A stretch of 33,110 nt of DNA from Inquilinus limosus (GCF_002195995.1 NZ_NHON01000069.1:1-33110); one strand, 5' to 3'; shown: positions 19,201 to 26,746, counted from the first letter of the stretch. A program made the numbers and translations. Notes: a model not told the origin generated them from the letters alone.

Positions 19201-19278
19201 CACCTGGATGTCGAGGGCACCCAGGTCGACGGCTGGAAGCTGGCCGTGGTGTCGAGCGGCGCGGTGGCCCTGCCCTGA
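16222..19278 (+). CDS. Secreted multihaem c-type cytochrome with P460-like N-terminal domain
   Basis: About 1018 residues, exported through a signal peptide (MARLRGAARRAGLLLALLLL, cut near AFADPG). Six CXXCH haem sites start at Cys238 (CMNCH), 353 (CLGCH), 424 (CLGCH), 482 (CTSCH), 568 (CGSCH) and 641 (CQDCH). The region before the first site (about residues 60-250), with VVIWYSPDMADWLVAH, PDGAIMVKEMFPYPA and GWFWGWYGFG, resembles the cytochrome P460 fold, where the single CXXCH follows. The C-terminal third (SRTGHKLPSGVGFRRAFVEF) is a beta-rich domain seen after multihaem modules. ATG 16258, preceded by CGGAG, is an equally good start giving a tighter signal peptide. A periplasmic electron-transfer or oxidoreductase role is likely; the substrate is unknown. 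Confidence 0.8.
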   Translation: MQQAMDSSGRSPMARLRGAARRAGLLLALLLLTAPAFADPGRCTAEQAQPLLPTDPDLCKSLIDAVRHPSALPLDQYEAKLNQFFGNYCHRDAASGWRRDKHVRDAGPFTATLADGAWQGKGFGTHTPVVIWYSPDMADWLVAHRSGETAGANPPPPVPDGAIMVKEMFPYPAAACADVDPVKLYPTSGAAVMIRDSKASHDGWFWGWYGFGPNGGWSPDWPASPNNGIGNMGFAQYCMNCHASAKDNLTFASPRNMEGEPGRPLVYLSQSWFSPPTPPDHHRAVTLPPDDVTRLGEPLYQADQAVDQALRAYLLKMPGWDSVPMMPSASYDNTWVAAGGPRAADQFVSSTQCLGCHDAGSTGLQFDMTVPNPHGDTLINLSPYATWRSSPMGLAGRDPFFFAQLASETQSFHPDAKQIVQDTCLGCHGIQGQRQFHIDTFADSGKCLDFTREMVNAVPWPDGNPTAALAKYGALARDGISCTSCHRMALGQAAAGVADAPENACIAKRQDFLNPDNTGFARTFTGSFLVGAPDKLIGPFEKPQVKPMQNALGITPEHNAAITSSEVCGSCHTVHLPVLQPAVQPAFQTTAPAQAATQGPAIITHIYEQTTYPEWAFSAYRTGATPDGPLPLGPGSLAQSCQDCHMPSKTADGKPMRSKIASIQEYSNFPEAENNLGPEDIDLPVRDGFAAHTLVGLNVFLIKIAQQFPDVLGIPAADPMLTRGVAPLVRTEQAMLDFAASQTADVSVGKVSTAGGRLQATVTVRSRTGHKLPSGVGFRRAFVEFQVLDGNGDTLWASGRTNAAGALVDQAGTPLDGEYWWTDDCKSRIRPEARLMQPHFQTISRQDQAQIYQELVSTPPPNAIAAMCGPGKAPQGMLTTSFLSICTTVKDNRILPQGTLPLADRTEIAKALGAGEELAEEAGSTGVGDDPDYVSGGGDSLVYDLPLSDLPAGSRPVTVKATLYYQAQPPFYLQDRMCTATGDDPERLKFLVGHLDVEGTQVDGWKLAVVSSGAVALP

Positions 19279-19304
19279 GCATGCTGCGCCGAATGGTTTT
19301 CGCG

Positions 19305-19614
19305 TTGCCTCTCCCGCAAGCGGGACCTTTTCAGAATGGAGCTACCCCGCTCCTTTCTTGTCCCCCCTCCCCTTGCGGGAGGGGGGCAGGGGGAGGGGTC
19401 TGCGCGCGTCCGCGCGCGAATGGGCAAAGGACAGGTTTCGCCGCCGGGGCCAGATCACTAAGTTTCTGGCCGGCTCTGGCGTTGAAAACCCCCTCCCCCT
19501 ATCCCCCTCCCGCGAGGGGAGGGGGGACTCATTTTGCTTTCGACCGATGTCGTTGCGAACCTCAGAGACAATCCGAAGGATATTCTGAAAAGGTCTCGCA
19601 AGCGGGAGAGGTCA
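19305..19614. repeat. Composite repeat element with inverted ends, copy 1
   Basis: The left arm (19305-19337, CCTCTCCCGCAAGCGGGACC then TTTTCAGAAT) and right arm (19582-19614, ATTCTGAAAAGGTCTCGCAA then GCGGGAGAGGTCA) are inverted copies of each other. Between them lie the 51-base GC repeat (19361-19411) and another C-run/G-run hairpin (about 19490-19530). The same arms occur at 23871-23906 and 24018-24048 with different contents. Confidence 0.8.
19361..19411. repeat. GC-rich intergenic repeat, copy 2
   Basis: Matches bases 1-51 of the window with about three differences, including the closing CTGCGCGCGTCC. Located inside the composite element at 19305-19614. Confidence 0.8.
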
Positions 19615-19882
19615 CACGGGCATCCCGCGGATCTCGCGCACCATGCTGTCGGAACGGCTGCAGGCGCTGGCGACCTTCTCGCTCGGCTGCGCTTGCGGGG
19701 ATGAGGGCCGCCACCGCCCGGTGCTGCGCGCTGCTGCAGGGGCGCGCCACCGCGATGGAATCTGCATGGCCGGATGTTCAGACGCCGACGGAATCTGCCG
19801 AGAGGCGTTCATTTCCCTTGCGTCGCGGACCGGGAGATGCACAGTTGGATTTCATATCCACGGATTTTTAGGAGAATTATTG

Positions 19883-21922
19883 ATGGCTACCTTTACCGGC
19901 AGCAATAGCGCCGAAATCCTCCCGGATCTCATCCTCGGCCCGGTCCAGGCCATCGGAAACGACTTCGTGGACGCGCTGGGCGGCGATGACGTCGCCATCG
20001 GCTGGTCCGGCGACGACGTCATCCGCGGCGGCGCCGGGGCGGACGTGATCATCGGCGGCCTGCTGAACGCGGCCGGCATCATCACCCTCTCCGGTGTCGA
20101 TGCGGCGGACTACACCACCTCGGTCGACGGCGTGACCGTCGACCTGTCGGTGCTGGTCAGCCTGACCCTGCCGATCCTGGGCATCAACATCCAGCTGACC
20201 GGCGCCTCGCAGGGCTTCGGCGGCGACGCCCAGGGCGATTACCTGGTCGGCATCGTCAACCTGATCGGTTCCAACTCCGGCGGCGACAATCTCAGCGGCA
20301 GCGCCGCGTCCAACACCCTGAACGGCCAGGGCGGCGACGACAGGCTCGACGGCCAGGGCGGCAATGACATCCTGCTCGGCGGTGCCGGCAACGACATCCT
20401 CATCGGCGGCGGCGGGGCCGATTCGCTGCAGGGCGGCGCCGGCACCAATGACACGGCGGATTATTCCGGCTCGGCCGCGCCGGTCACCGTGAACCTGACC
20501 ACCGGCACCGGCACGGGCGGCGACGCCCAGGGCGACACGCTGACCGGGATCGAGCGCCTGGTCGGCTCGGCCGGCAACGACACCCTCACCGGCGGCCTCG
20601 GCAACGACACGCTCATCGGCGGCGCCGGGGCCGACGCCCTCGATGGCCAGGGTGGCGTCGACACGGCGGACTATTCCGGCTCGGGCGCCGGCGTCACCGT
20701 CGACCTGGCGGCCGGCACCGGCAGCGGCGGCGACGCCCAGGGCGACACGCTGACCGGGATCGAGAACATCACCGGTACCGCCTTCATCGACCATCTCTAT
20801 GGCGACGCGGCGAACAACACCATCCTCGGCCTGGACGGCAACGACACCATCCGCGGCGGCGCCGGGTCCGACGCCATCGACGGCGGCGCGGGGTCGGACT
20901 TCGCCAACTACCAGGGCTCCTCGGCGGCGGTGAACGTCAACCTGACGACCAACGTCAACAGCGGCGGCGACGCCGCCGGCGACGTGCTGACCAGCATCGA
21001 GAACCTGTACGGCTCCAGCTTCGACGATACGCTGACCGGCGACGCCGGCCGCAACATCATCGGCGGCGAGCTGGGCAACGACACGCTCGTCGGCAATGGC
21101 GGCGACGACTCGCTCTCGGGCGAGGCGGGCAACGACAACCTCGACGGCGGCGACGGCAACGACCGGCTCGTCGGCGGCGACGGCGACGACATCGCCAATG
21201 GCGGCGCCAACAACGACTCGATCGACGGCGGCGCCGGGACCGACACGCTGAACGGCGGCGCCGGCGACGACACCATCTCGGGCGGGGCCGGCACCGACAC
21301 GATCAACGGCAATGACGGCAACGATATCATCGAAGGCGGGGCCGACGCCGACGCGATCGACGGCGGCGCCGGCATCGATACCGCGTCCTATGCCAATTCC
21401 TCCCAGGGGGTGGTGGTCCATCTCCAGGCGGGCATCGGCCTCAACGGCGACGCCGATGGCGACACGCTGACCGGCATCGAGCAGGTGTACGGATCCGCCT
21501 TCAATGACAGCCTGACCGGCGACAACGGCAACAACACCTTCTGGGGCGGGGCCGGGGACGACACGATCCAGGGCGCGGGCGGTGCCGACGTGCTGAAGGG
21601 CGGGGCCGGCAACGACCGGTTCGACTACACCAGCATCGGCGACAGCACCGTGGCCGCGTCGGGCAAGGACACGATCGTGGACTTCTCGACCGGCGACCAT
21701 ATCGACCTGTCGTCGATCGACGCCAACGGCGCCGGCCCGGGCGACACCGCCTTCACCTTCGGCACCGGCGGCTTCACCGGCGCTGCGGGCGAGCTGCGGG
21801 TGGTCGATTTCGGCGGCAGCCGCTATGGCGTCTATCTCGACGTCAACGGCGACAAGCAGCCGGATTCGATCATCACCGTGTATTCCGACCACGCCCTGAC
21901 GGCGGCGGATTTCGTGCTGTAG
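19883..21922 (+). CDS. RTX-type calcium-binding repeat protein
   Basis: A 679-residue acidic protein made almost wholly of hemolysin-type glycine/aspartate nonapeptides (GGAGNDxLxGG), arranged in larger units that repeat DTADYSGSxAxVTV, GGDAQGDTLTGIE and NDTLTG about five times. The C-terminus (DRFDYTSIGDSTVAASGKDT, IVDFSTGDHIDLSSIDAN) resembles the serralysin C-terminal domain and should contain the type I secretion signal. There is no N-terminal catalytic domain, so it may act as an adhesin, surface or matrix protein. ATG 19883 has AGGAG 8 bases in front; the open frame extends to 19643 but that part lacks repeats and ribosome site. No ABC exporter genes are adjacent. Confidence 0.9.
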   Translation: MATFTGSNSAEILPDLILGPVQAIGNDFVDALGGDDVAIGWSGDDVIRGGAGADVIIGGLLNAAGIITLSGVDAADYTTSVDGVTVDLSVLVSLTLPILGINIQLTGASQGFGGDAQGDYLVGIVNLIGSNSGGDNLSGSAASNTLNGQGGDDRLDGQGGNDILLGGAGNDILIGGGGADSLQGGAGTNDTADYSGSAAPVTVNLTTGTGTGGDAQGDTLTGIERLVGSAGNDTLTGGLGNDTLIGGAGADALDGQGGVDTADYSGSGAGVTVDLAAGTGSGGDAQGDTLTGIENITGTAFIDHLYGDAANNTILGLDGNDTIRGGAGSDAIDGGAGSDFANYQGSSAAVNVNLTTNVNSGGDAAGDVLTSIENLYGSSFDDTLTGDAGRNIIGGELGNDTLVGNGGDDSLSGEAGNDNLDGGDGNDRLVGGDGDDIANGGANNDSIDGGAGTDTLNGGAGDDTISGGAGTDTINGNDGNDIIEGGADADAIDGGAGIDTASYANSSQGVVVHLQAGIGLNGDADGDTLTGIEQVYGSAFNDSLTGDNGNNTFWGGAGDDTIQGAGGADVLKGGAGNDRFDYTSIGDSTVAASGKDTIVDFSTGDHIDLSSIDANGAGPGDTAFTFGTGGFTGAAGELRVVDFGGSRYGVYLDVNGDKQPDSIITVYSDHALTAADFVL

Positions 21923-21931
21923 CCTTCCCAA

Positions 21932-21961
21932 GGGGCCGGGCGTCGCCAGGCGCCCGGCCCC
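21932..21961 (+). terminator. Strong GC stem-loop after the RTX gene
   Basis: GGGGCCGGGCG and CGCCCGGCCCC form a perfect 11-bp stem with an 8-base loop (TCGCCAGG), 9 bases after the RTX stop. Only a weak T-content follows. It separates two convergent genes and may serve both. Confidence 0.7.
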
Positions 21962-21980
21962 GTTGCTCCGCGGACCGGGG

Positions 21981-22430
21981 TCACGCCGCCCGGATCAGCC
22001 CCAGCTGGGTCAGCGCGGCGACGCCGTCGTCGAGGCCGATCTCCTCCACGATCCGGCCGTCGATCACCTTCAGCACCGTGGTGCCGGTGAAGCGCATCCG
22101 GCGGCCGGTCGCGGCCGGCAGCGAGCCGGCCAGGAAATCGGCGAAGGCCGGGCCGGTGTGGGTGCCGCCGCCCTCCCACCGGCCGACCACGTGATCGCCC
22201 TCGGCGATCAGCTCGGCCGTGCCCCGGAAGGCCAAATCGGGGAAGGCCGTCCGGAAATCGCGCATGAACGCCTTGATGTCGTCGCGGCCGCGGCGGGGCG
22301 CGTGCAGCGAGTACTGCAGCAGCATGTCCGGCGCGGCCAGCGCGTCGACCACCGCGAGGTCGCAGTCGCGGCCCCAGAACTGGGTGAACCAGCGGCCGAC
22401 CACGGCCTTGTTGTCCTCTGCCTTGCTCAT
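21981..22430 (-). CDS. SnoaL-like (ester cyclase/NTF2-fold) protein
   Basis: A 149-residue protein of the NTF2-like fold. The pattern NKAVVGRWFTQFWGRDCDL, DDIKAFMRDFRTAFPDL, VVGRWEGGGTHTGPAF and the C-terminal FTGTTVLKVIDGRIVEE is that of SnoaL-like ester cyclase family proteins. Most bacterial members are uncharacterised; polyketide cyclisation is only known for a few and there is no polyketide cluster here. Stand-alone gene, convergent with the RTX gene. Confidence 0.82.
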   Translation of the reverse strand: MSKAEDNKAVVGRWFTQFWGRDCDLAVVDALAAPDMLLQYSLHAPRRGRDDIKAFMRDFRTAFPDLAFRGTAELIAEGDHVVGRWEGGGTHTGPAFADFLAGSLPAATGRRMRFTGTTVLKVIDGRIVEEIGLDDGVAALTQLGLIRAA

Positions 22431-22648
22431 CGGGATGGATCCTTCGGTTGCCTCGAGGGCCGTCCTGCGGCCCGGGCGAAGGATCGGATCCGGGGCGCGC
22501 CGCCGAACTCCGGTTGTTGCCGCGCAATCGCCAAAACGGCGCTGTCGCCGGATCGGGAGTTGCGCTAGCGTGGCGCCGGCGGATTTGCACAGCGCCTTAT
22601 GACGGTTCAGTTGTCACCTCATTGCGTATCGGTGGGAGATTGCCGGAT

Positions 22649-23848
22649 ATGAATAAAACCATCGACCGTTGCCCGCATTGCGGCGGCTCCGAACTGGAAG
22701 TCCTGGTCGAGATCGAGACATACAACTACCTGATCCGGCCGACGGAGTTCGAGAGCATCTGGCGCACGGTGCCGATGACGGTCGGGCTGTGCCATTCCTG
22801 CGGCACCTCGATGCAGCTGCTGCCGCCGAACCGCGAGGCGCTGGACGAGATCTACAGCAGATACTACGGCTCCTACCCGACCTTCGCCTCCGACGCCGAG
22901 ATGGACGAGCGGCACCGCGAGTTCCTGGAGTTCCTGGTCGCCAGCGGCGTGCCGATGACCGGCCATGCGCTCGAGATCGGCTCGTATGACGGCCGCTTCC
23001 TGGCCCGGCTGCAGGACGCCGGCATGAGCGTGCATGGCTGCGACCCGAACGAGGCCGCGGCGGCCGAGGCCGAGCGCGCCTTCGGCATCAAGACCACGCT
23101 CGACTACTTCACTCCCGACACCTTCCCGGCCGACAGCTTCGACTTCGTCAGCAACCGCCTGGTGCTGGAGCATGTGACCGAGCCGGACGTGTTCCTCGGC
23201 GGCCTGCGCAAGGTGACGCGCGAGAACGGCTTCGTCTGCATCGAGGTGCCGGATTGCGGGATCGTGATGGCGGAGGGCGCGCCGTTCTGGATGTACGAGC
23301 ATCCGAACTACTTCACCGCCAGCTCGCTGCTGCGGGCGATGCGGCGGCACGGCTTCGACGGCACGGTGACCTCGCACAAGGGCATCCTGCGCGCCGTCTG
23401 CCGCAAGACCGCCCACGCCACGCTGCCGACCGACGACGTGGCGGTCGACGTCGCCCTGGCGCATGAGTTCCGCCGCAAGTACCGCGACTATGTCGCGCAT
23501 TACGACGCGGTGCTGGCCGAAATCCGCCGCCAGGGGCTGCCGATGGCGGTCTACGGCATCGGCAACTACTTCACCAACCTGATCAGCTCGACCTCGCTCG
23601 ACCCGTCCGAGATCACCGCGATCTATGACGGCAACCCGAAGAAGTGGAACATCGAGATCGAGGGGCTGGGCCTGCCGATCCAGTCGCCCGACACCGTGAA
23701 CGAGGGCGGCCCGGGCGTGGTGCTGCTGGCCAGCGCGTCCTACCAGGGCATGCTGGACCGCATCGCCCCCTATATGGAGCGCGGCGGCAAGGCCCTGCTG
23801 CCGTTCCCGACCCCGGCCCTGTACCAGCGCCCGGCCGTGGCGGCCTGA
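22649..23848 (+). CDS. Class I SAM-dependent C-methyltransferase (TylC/NovU-like sugar methyltransferase family)
   Basis: A 399-residue three-part protein. Residues 8-51 form a zinc-binding domain with two CxxC pairs (CPHC at 8-11 and CHSC at 48-51). The SAM-binding Rossmann domain has ALEIGSYDGRFLARL near 107-121 and SFDFVSNRLVLEHV. The C-terminal domain (MAVYGIGNYFTNLI, ITAIYDGNPKKWN, VVLLASASYQGML) matches the C-methyltransferase domain found after Methyltransf_13 zinc domains. The family methylates NDP-sugars at carbon in deoxysugar pathways, but no other sugar genes are near. ATG 22649 is preceded by GTGGGAG; the frame extends upstream to 22448 without features. Confidence 0.85.
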   Translation: MNKTIDRCPHCGGSELEVLVEIETYNYLIRPTEFESIWRTVPMTVGLCHSCGTSMQLLPPNREALDEIYSRYYGSYPTFASDAEMDERHREFLEFLVASGVPMTGHALEIGSYDGRFLARLQDAGMSVHGCDPNEAAAAEAERAFGIKTTLDYFTPDTFPADSFDFVSNRLVLEHVTEPDVFLGGLRKVTRENGFVCIEVPDCGIVMAEGAPFWMYEHPNYFTASSLLRAMRRHGFDGTVTSHKGILRAVCRKTAHATLPTDDVAVDVALAHEFRRKYRDYVAHYDAVLAEIRRQGLPMAVYGIGNYFTNLISSTSLDPSEITAIYDGNPKKWNIEIEGLGLPIQSPDTVNEGGPGVVLLASASYQGMLDRIAPYMERGGKALLPFPTPALYQRPAVAA

Positions 23849-23870
23849 CAGGTCGCGATCGTCTCACGCG

Positions 23871-24048
23871 TGACCTCTCCCGCGTCCGGCGGGAGCCTTT
23901 CAGAATTCCAACACCGTCATTGCGAGCGCAGCGAAGCAATCCAGGGGCCAGTGCGAACCGGCCCCTGGATTGCTTCGTCGGCTTCGCCTCCTCGCAATGA
24001 CGGCGAGGGATCAAGCGTTGTAAAAGGCCTTGCTTGCGGGAGAGGTCA
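23871..24048. repeat. Composite repeat element with inverted ends, copy 2, containing a REP-like element
   Basis: The left arm (23871-23906, TGACCTCTCCCGC ... CCTTTCAGAAT) and right arm (24018-24048, TTGTAAAAGGCC ... GCGGGAGAGGTCA) match the arms of the element at 19305-19614. The interior is different: it is occupied by the 89-bp GTCATTGCGAG-type palindrome. This looks like one repeat inserted into another. Confidence 0.8.
23915..24003. repeat. REP-like palindrome, GTCATTGCGAG type, copy 2
   Basis: An 89-bp palindrome nearly identical to 9273-9361, with perfect inner arms GCAATCCAGGGGCC / GGCCCCTGGATTGC and ends CGTCATTGCGAG / CTCGCAATGACGG. It lies between the arms of the larger composite repeat. 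Confidence 0.92.
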
Positions 24049-24071
24049 CGCGAAAGCGCCCACCCCCGCCA

Positions 24072-25709
24072 TCACGTCCCCACCCATTTCAGCGAGGCGT
24101 CGTAGCTGCCGCGGCGCCGGCCCTCGACGGCGTAGCGCAGCGCGTCGATGGCGTGGTTGCCGCGGTCCTCCAGCTCGGACAGGATCTCGCCGGATTTCGG
24201 GTCGACGCGGTGGCTGTAATGCGCCAGCTCGTCGGCCAAATGCCGGCAGCGCGGATGCACCAGGATGTCGTGCGCCTTGAGGAAGGCGATGCCGTCCTCG
24301 ACCGACCCGCCGCCCTTCGCTGCCGGGCGGATGTCGGGGAAGCCGTGGCGCTGCATGTAGCTGATGGTCTCCGGCCGGGCGCTGTCGGCGACGATGGTCA
24401 GCTGCCGCGACCCCGGCACGGTGTCGAACAGCTCCGGCGTGCGGTCGATCTCGCAGCCGACGCGATAGGCCTCGTGGTCGACGAACAGCGTCCGCCCCTC
24501 GATGAAGCAGCGCAGCAGCACGGTCGGGTCCTGGGCGAAGCCCCAGTCGGCGCCGAGCAGGAAGCCGGCGCCGGGCGGCGTCTCGAACGCCTCCACCCGC
24601 CAGTTGCGGAACACCCGCGCCTCGCTGGCCTTCTGGTAGCCGCCGAGCCAGACATGCTGGTGCTTGTCCGGGTCGCGCGCCCGGTCCCACTCCATCTCGG
24701 CCTTCAGCACCTCGGGGAAATGCGGGTTGTCGGGCCAGTTGGCCTCCAGCACCCGCGCATCGGGCGGCGGCGGGCCGCCGCGGAACAGCTTGTCGACCGG
24801 GTCGCTCTCCCGCGTCGGGTTCCAGGAGAACCACAGCTCCGACCCCGGCTTGCGGATGGTGGGGCGCAGCAGGTCCAGGCTGCGCCAGGACAGGGCCTGC
24901 GCCTCCTCCACCCAGGCGACGTCGTAGCCCTCCAGCGACTTGATGCTCTCGGCGGTGTGGGTCTGCATGCCCTGGAAGATGATGCGGCCGCCCCGCGGCC
25001 CGAGGATCCGGTCGGCCTGCACCCGGAAGGCGGCGCCGAGGCCCAGCGCCTGGATCTTGTCCTCGACCAGCCGCTTGACCGACTGGTCGAGCGAGCGCTG
25101 CACCTCGCGGATGCACACGGCGCGCAGCGGCGCCGCCTCGACACAGCGCCGCACCAAGAGCTCGGCGAAGGCGTGCGACTTGCCGGAGCCGCGGCCGCCA
25201 TGCACGGCCTTGTAGCGCGCCGGCCGCAGCAGCGACCGGAGCCGGGGCGGCAGGCCGGGCTCGGGCAAGGCGGGCAGGGGCGGGCCGGAGACCACCCAGG
25301 GCGGCGGCTCCTCCGCCGGCTCGGACGGGTCCTGCGGCGCCGGCACCAGGCCCGTCCCGCTCAGCCCCTGGTCGCGGCAGAAATCCTGGAACGCCGCGTC
25401 CATCGCCGGCAGGTGGCCGGCGTCGCACCGGGCGGTGCGGCGGCGCAGGCGGCGGGCCCGGCCGATGTCGCCCAGCCGGCGCACCACATCCGGCGGCGGG
25501 GGCCGCCCCCCGGCCCGCAGCAGCGCCACATACTGGAAGCAGCGGACCACCACCTGCGGCCGCCCCAGCATCTCGCAGCCGACCTGGGCGGCGCTGCGCG
25601 GCGAGAACCCGGCCTCCCGCGCCGCGCGGGCGGCGTTGCCGTGATGCGCGAAGCACCAGGCGAAATTGTCCCAGCGCAGCGGCAGCCCTTCGATCTCATC
25701 GCCTTGCAT
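24072..25709 (-). CDS. Phage terminase large subunit (PBSX type) with N-terminal small-subunit-like domain
   Basis: A 545-residue protein. Residues about 12-65 (AWCFAHHGNAARAAREAGFS, then VGCEMLGRPQVVVRCFQYVA) look like the DNA-binding helix-turn-helix of a terminase small subunit. The ATPase has Walker A GGRGSGKS (171-178) and Walker B YDVAWVEEAQ (near 262-271). The RNase H-like nuclease has Asp388 in GADWGFAQD, Asp442 in VADSARPETI and Asp522 in GNHAIDALRY. All catalytic motifs are intact, so the gene is not obviously decayed, yet no portal, capsid or tail gene lies within 8 kb downstream or in the window upstream. It is either a prophage remnant or a domesticated packaging motor. Confidence 0.9.
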   Translation of the reverse strand: MQGDEIEGLPLRWDNFAWCFAHHGNAARAAREAGFSPRSAAQVGCEMLGRPQVVVRCFQYVALLRAGGRPPPPDVVRRLGDIGRARRLRRRTARCDAGHLPAMDAAFQDFCRDQGLSGTGLVPAPQDPSEPAEEPPPWVVSGPPLPALPEPGLPPRLRSLLRPARYKAVHGGRGSGKSHAFAELLVRRCVEAAPLRAVCIREVQRSLDQSVKRLVEDKIQALGLGAAFRVQADRILGPRGGRIIFQGMQTHTAESIKSLEGYDVAWVEEAQALSWRSLDLLRPTIRKPGSELWFSWNPTRESDPVDKLFRGGPPPPDARVLEANWPDNPHFPEVLKAEMEWDRARDPDKHQHVWLGGYQKASEARVFRNWRVEAFETPPGAGFLLGADWGFAQDPTVLLRCFIEGRTLFVDHEAYRVGCEIDRTPELFDTVPGSRQLTIVADSARPETISYMQRHGFPDIRPAAKGGGSVEDGIAFLKAHDILVHPRCRHLADELAHYSHRVDPKSGEILSELEDRGNHAIDALRYAVEGRRRGSYDASLKWVGT

Positions 25710-25723
25710 CCTGACCTCGCATG

Positions 25724-25754
25724 AAAAAGCCCGCCGCGGCGGGGCCGGGCGGGC
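25724..25754 (-). terminator. Rho-independent terminator between channel and terminase genes
   Basis: Read on the minus strand, GCCCGCC, a 12-base loop and GGCGGGC are followed directly by TTTTT. It lies downstream of the potassium channel gene and just before the terminase start at 25709, so it ends the channel transcript and isolates the terminase gene. The 113 bases from here to the channel stop at 25868 hold nothing else recognisable. Confidence 0.8.
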
Positions 25755-25867
25755 GCAGATGTTGGACTCTGCCTGAATGATGCGGCGCGACGCGGCGTCG
25801 TGTCAAGAACAAATCAGGAACATAAGCCGGCAGGGCCTTTCCGCGCGGGCCGGCGGCGGCGTCCGGC

Positions 25868-26638
25868 TCAGCCGGGGGGCTCCGCCGGGGGCGGCTCCGG
25901 CTCCCGGGCCGCGGCCTCCTCGCGGGTGCGGATCGCGCTGAGGGCCGAGGCGACCAGCCCGGTCGGGATGGCGATGATGCCCAGCGCCACGAACAGCATC
26001 AGCACGGTGAACACCCGGCCGACCGGCGTGACAGGGTAGATGTCGCCATAGCCGACGGTGGTCAGCGTCACCGCGGCCCACCACATCGCGTCGAGCACCG
26101 AGGCGAAGGCCTCGGGCTGGGCGTCGTGCTCGAACTGGAAGATGACGAGGGCGCAGACATAGAGGACGATCAGCGCCGCCACGCCGAAGACGATGACCTC
26201 CTCCTTGACCACGCGCCAGGCGGCGGCCAGGCGGTCGATGGCGCTGGTGTAGCGGGCCAGCTTCAAGAGCCGGACCAGGCGCAGCAGCCGCAGCGCCCGG
26301 ACGGCGCGCAGGTCGAGGCCGAAGCCGATGAAGGCCAGGCCGAGATAGAAGGGGGCGATCGCCAGCAGGTCGACGATGCCGAAGAAGCTGCGCGCATAGG
26401 CGCCCGGGGCGGGGGCGGTGGCGAGGCGCAGCACGTATTCGATCGTGAACACCGCGACGACGACGATTTCGGAGACGGAGAGCGCCGTGGCGGCCCAGCC
26501 CGGCAGGTGGGGCAGGGTCTCGACCCCCATCTCCAGGGCGGAGTAGAGGATCAGCGCGTGCAGCCCAAGCTCGACCCGATGCCCCAGCCCGGGATGCCGG
26601 CCGTCGAGGGCGGTGCGAACATGCTTGCGCCAGTCCAT
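25868..26638 (-). CDS. Voltage-gated-type potassium channel (ion transporter family)
   Basis: A 256-residue six-helix channel subunit. Residues near 105-130 form a classical S4 helix with arginines every third or fourth position (LRAVRALRLLRLVRLLKLAR), and the pore has the K+ selectivity filter TTVGYGD in WWAAVTLTTVGYGDIYPVTP. The C-terminal tail is short and charged/proline-rich (REEAAAREPEPPPAEPPG) with no RCK domain. A tetramer in the inner membrane is expected. The start follows closely on a Fur-like box (26659-26673). The gene marks the left end of the high-GC region. Confidence 0.93.
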   Translation of the reverse strand: MDWRKHVRTALDGRHPGLGHRVELGLHALILYSALEMGVETLPHLPGWAATALSVSEIVVVAVFTIEYVLRLATAPAPGAYARSFFGIVDLLAIAPFYLGLAFIGFGLDLRAVRALRLLRLVRLLKLARYTSAIDRLAAAWRVVKEEVIVFGVAALIVLYVCALVIFQFEHDAQPEAFASVLDAMWWAAVTLTTVGYGDIYPVTPVGRVFTVLMLFVALGIIAIPTGLVASALSAIRTREEAAAREPEPPPAEPPG

Positions 26639-26658
26639 GGTGGGGCTCCGGGGTGGGT

Positions 26659-26673
26659 ATTCTTGTTTAGAAT
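26659..26673. promoter_or_regulatory. Fur-family-like box upstream of the potassium channel gene
   Basis: ATTCTTGTTTAGAAT shares the 13-base core TTCTnGTTTAGAA with the katG box at 13635-13649 and is itself an inverted repeat (ATTCT / AGAAT). It ends about 20 bases before the channel start on the minus strand, a repressor-like position. Confidence 0.5.
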
Positions 26674-26746
26674 GATGCCTGATCGGGTTTTGCTGCCACG
26701 GTGAGTATTCCGGGGCTATGCGGACTGGGCACTCTGTGACATCCTA

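Larger units (their letters stand above)
19279..19882. other. Intergenic repeat block before the RTX gene
   Basis: These 604 bases hold no supported gene. From 19305 to 19614 they consist of a composite repeat with inverted ends and GC-rich hairpins inside. From 19615 to 19850 nothing is recognisable except two GGAATCTGC copies 33 bp apart (19757, 19790). The last about 35 bases are AT-rich and contain the ribosome site of the RTX gene. Confidence 0.65.

Noticed and set aside
16084-19203. A 1,039-codon open frame on the minus strand opposite the multihaem cytochrome gene
   Set aside because: Very GC-rich DNA leaves long antisense frames open; the product is low-complexity, rich in Arg, Gly, Ala and His, with no motif, while the plus strand encodes a signal peptide and six CXXCH sites.
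19643-19882. An 80-codon N-terminal extension of the RTX protein
   Set aside because: No ribosome site at 19643, no RTX repeats or domain in the extension, and AGGAG precedes ATG 19883.
19883-21922. DNA-level tandem repeats suggestive of a CRISPR or minisatellite array
   Set aside because: The repeats encode RTX nonapeptides in one frame, vary in sequence, and have no spacer structure. No CRISPR array is present in the window.
24030-25724. A 564-codon plus-strand frame opposite the terminase gene
   Set aside because: Shadow frame, biased composition (His/Gln/Arg-rich), no motif; the minus strand has all terminase motifs.
25755-25867. Possible small RNA or tRNA between the terminator and the potassium channel gene
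   Set aside because: No cloverleaf, promoter or second terminator could be made out.
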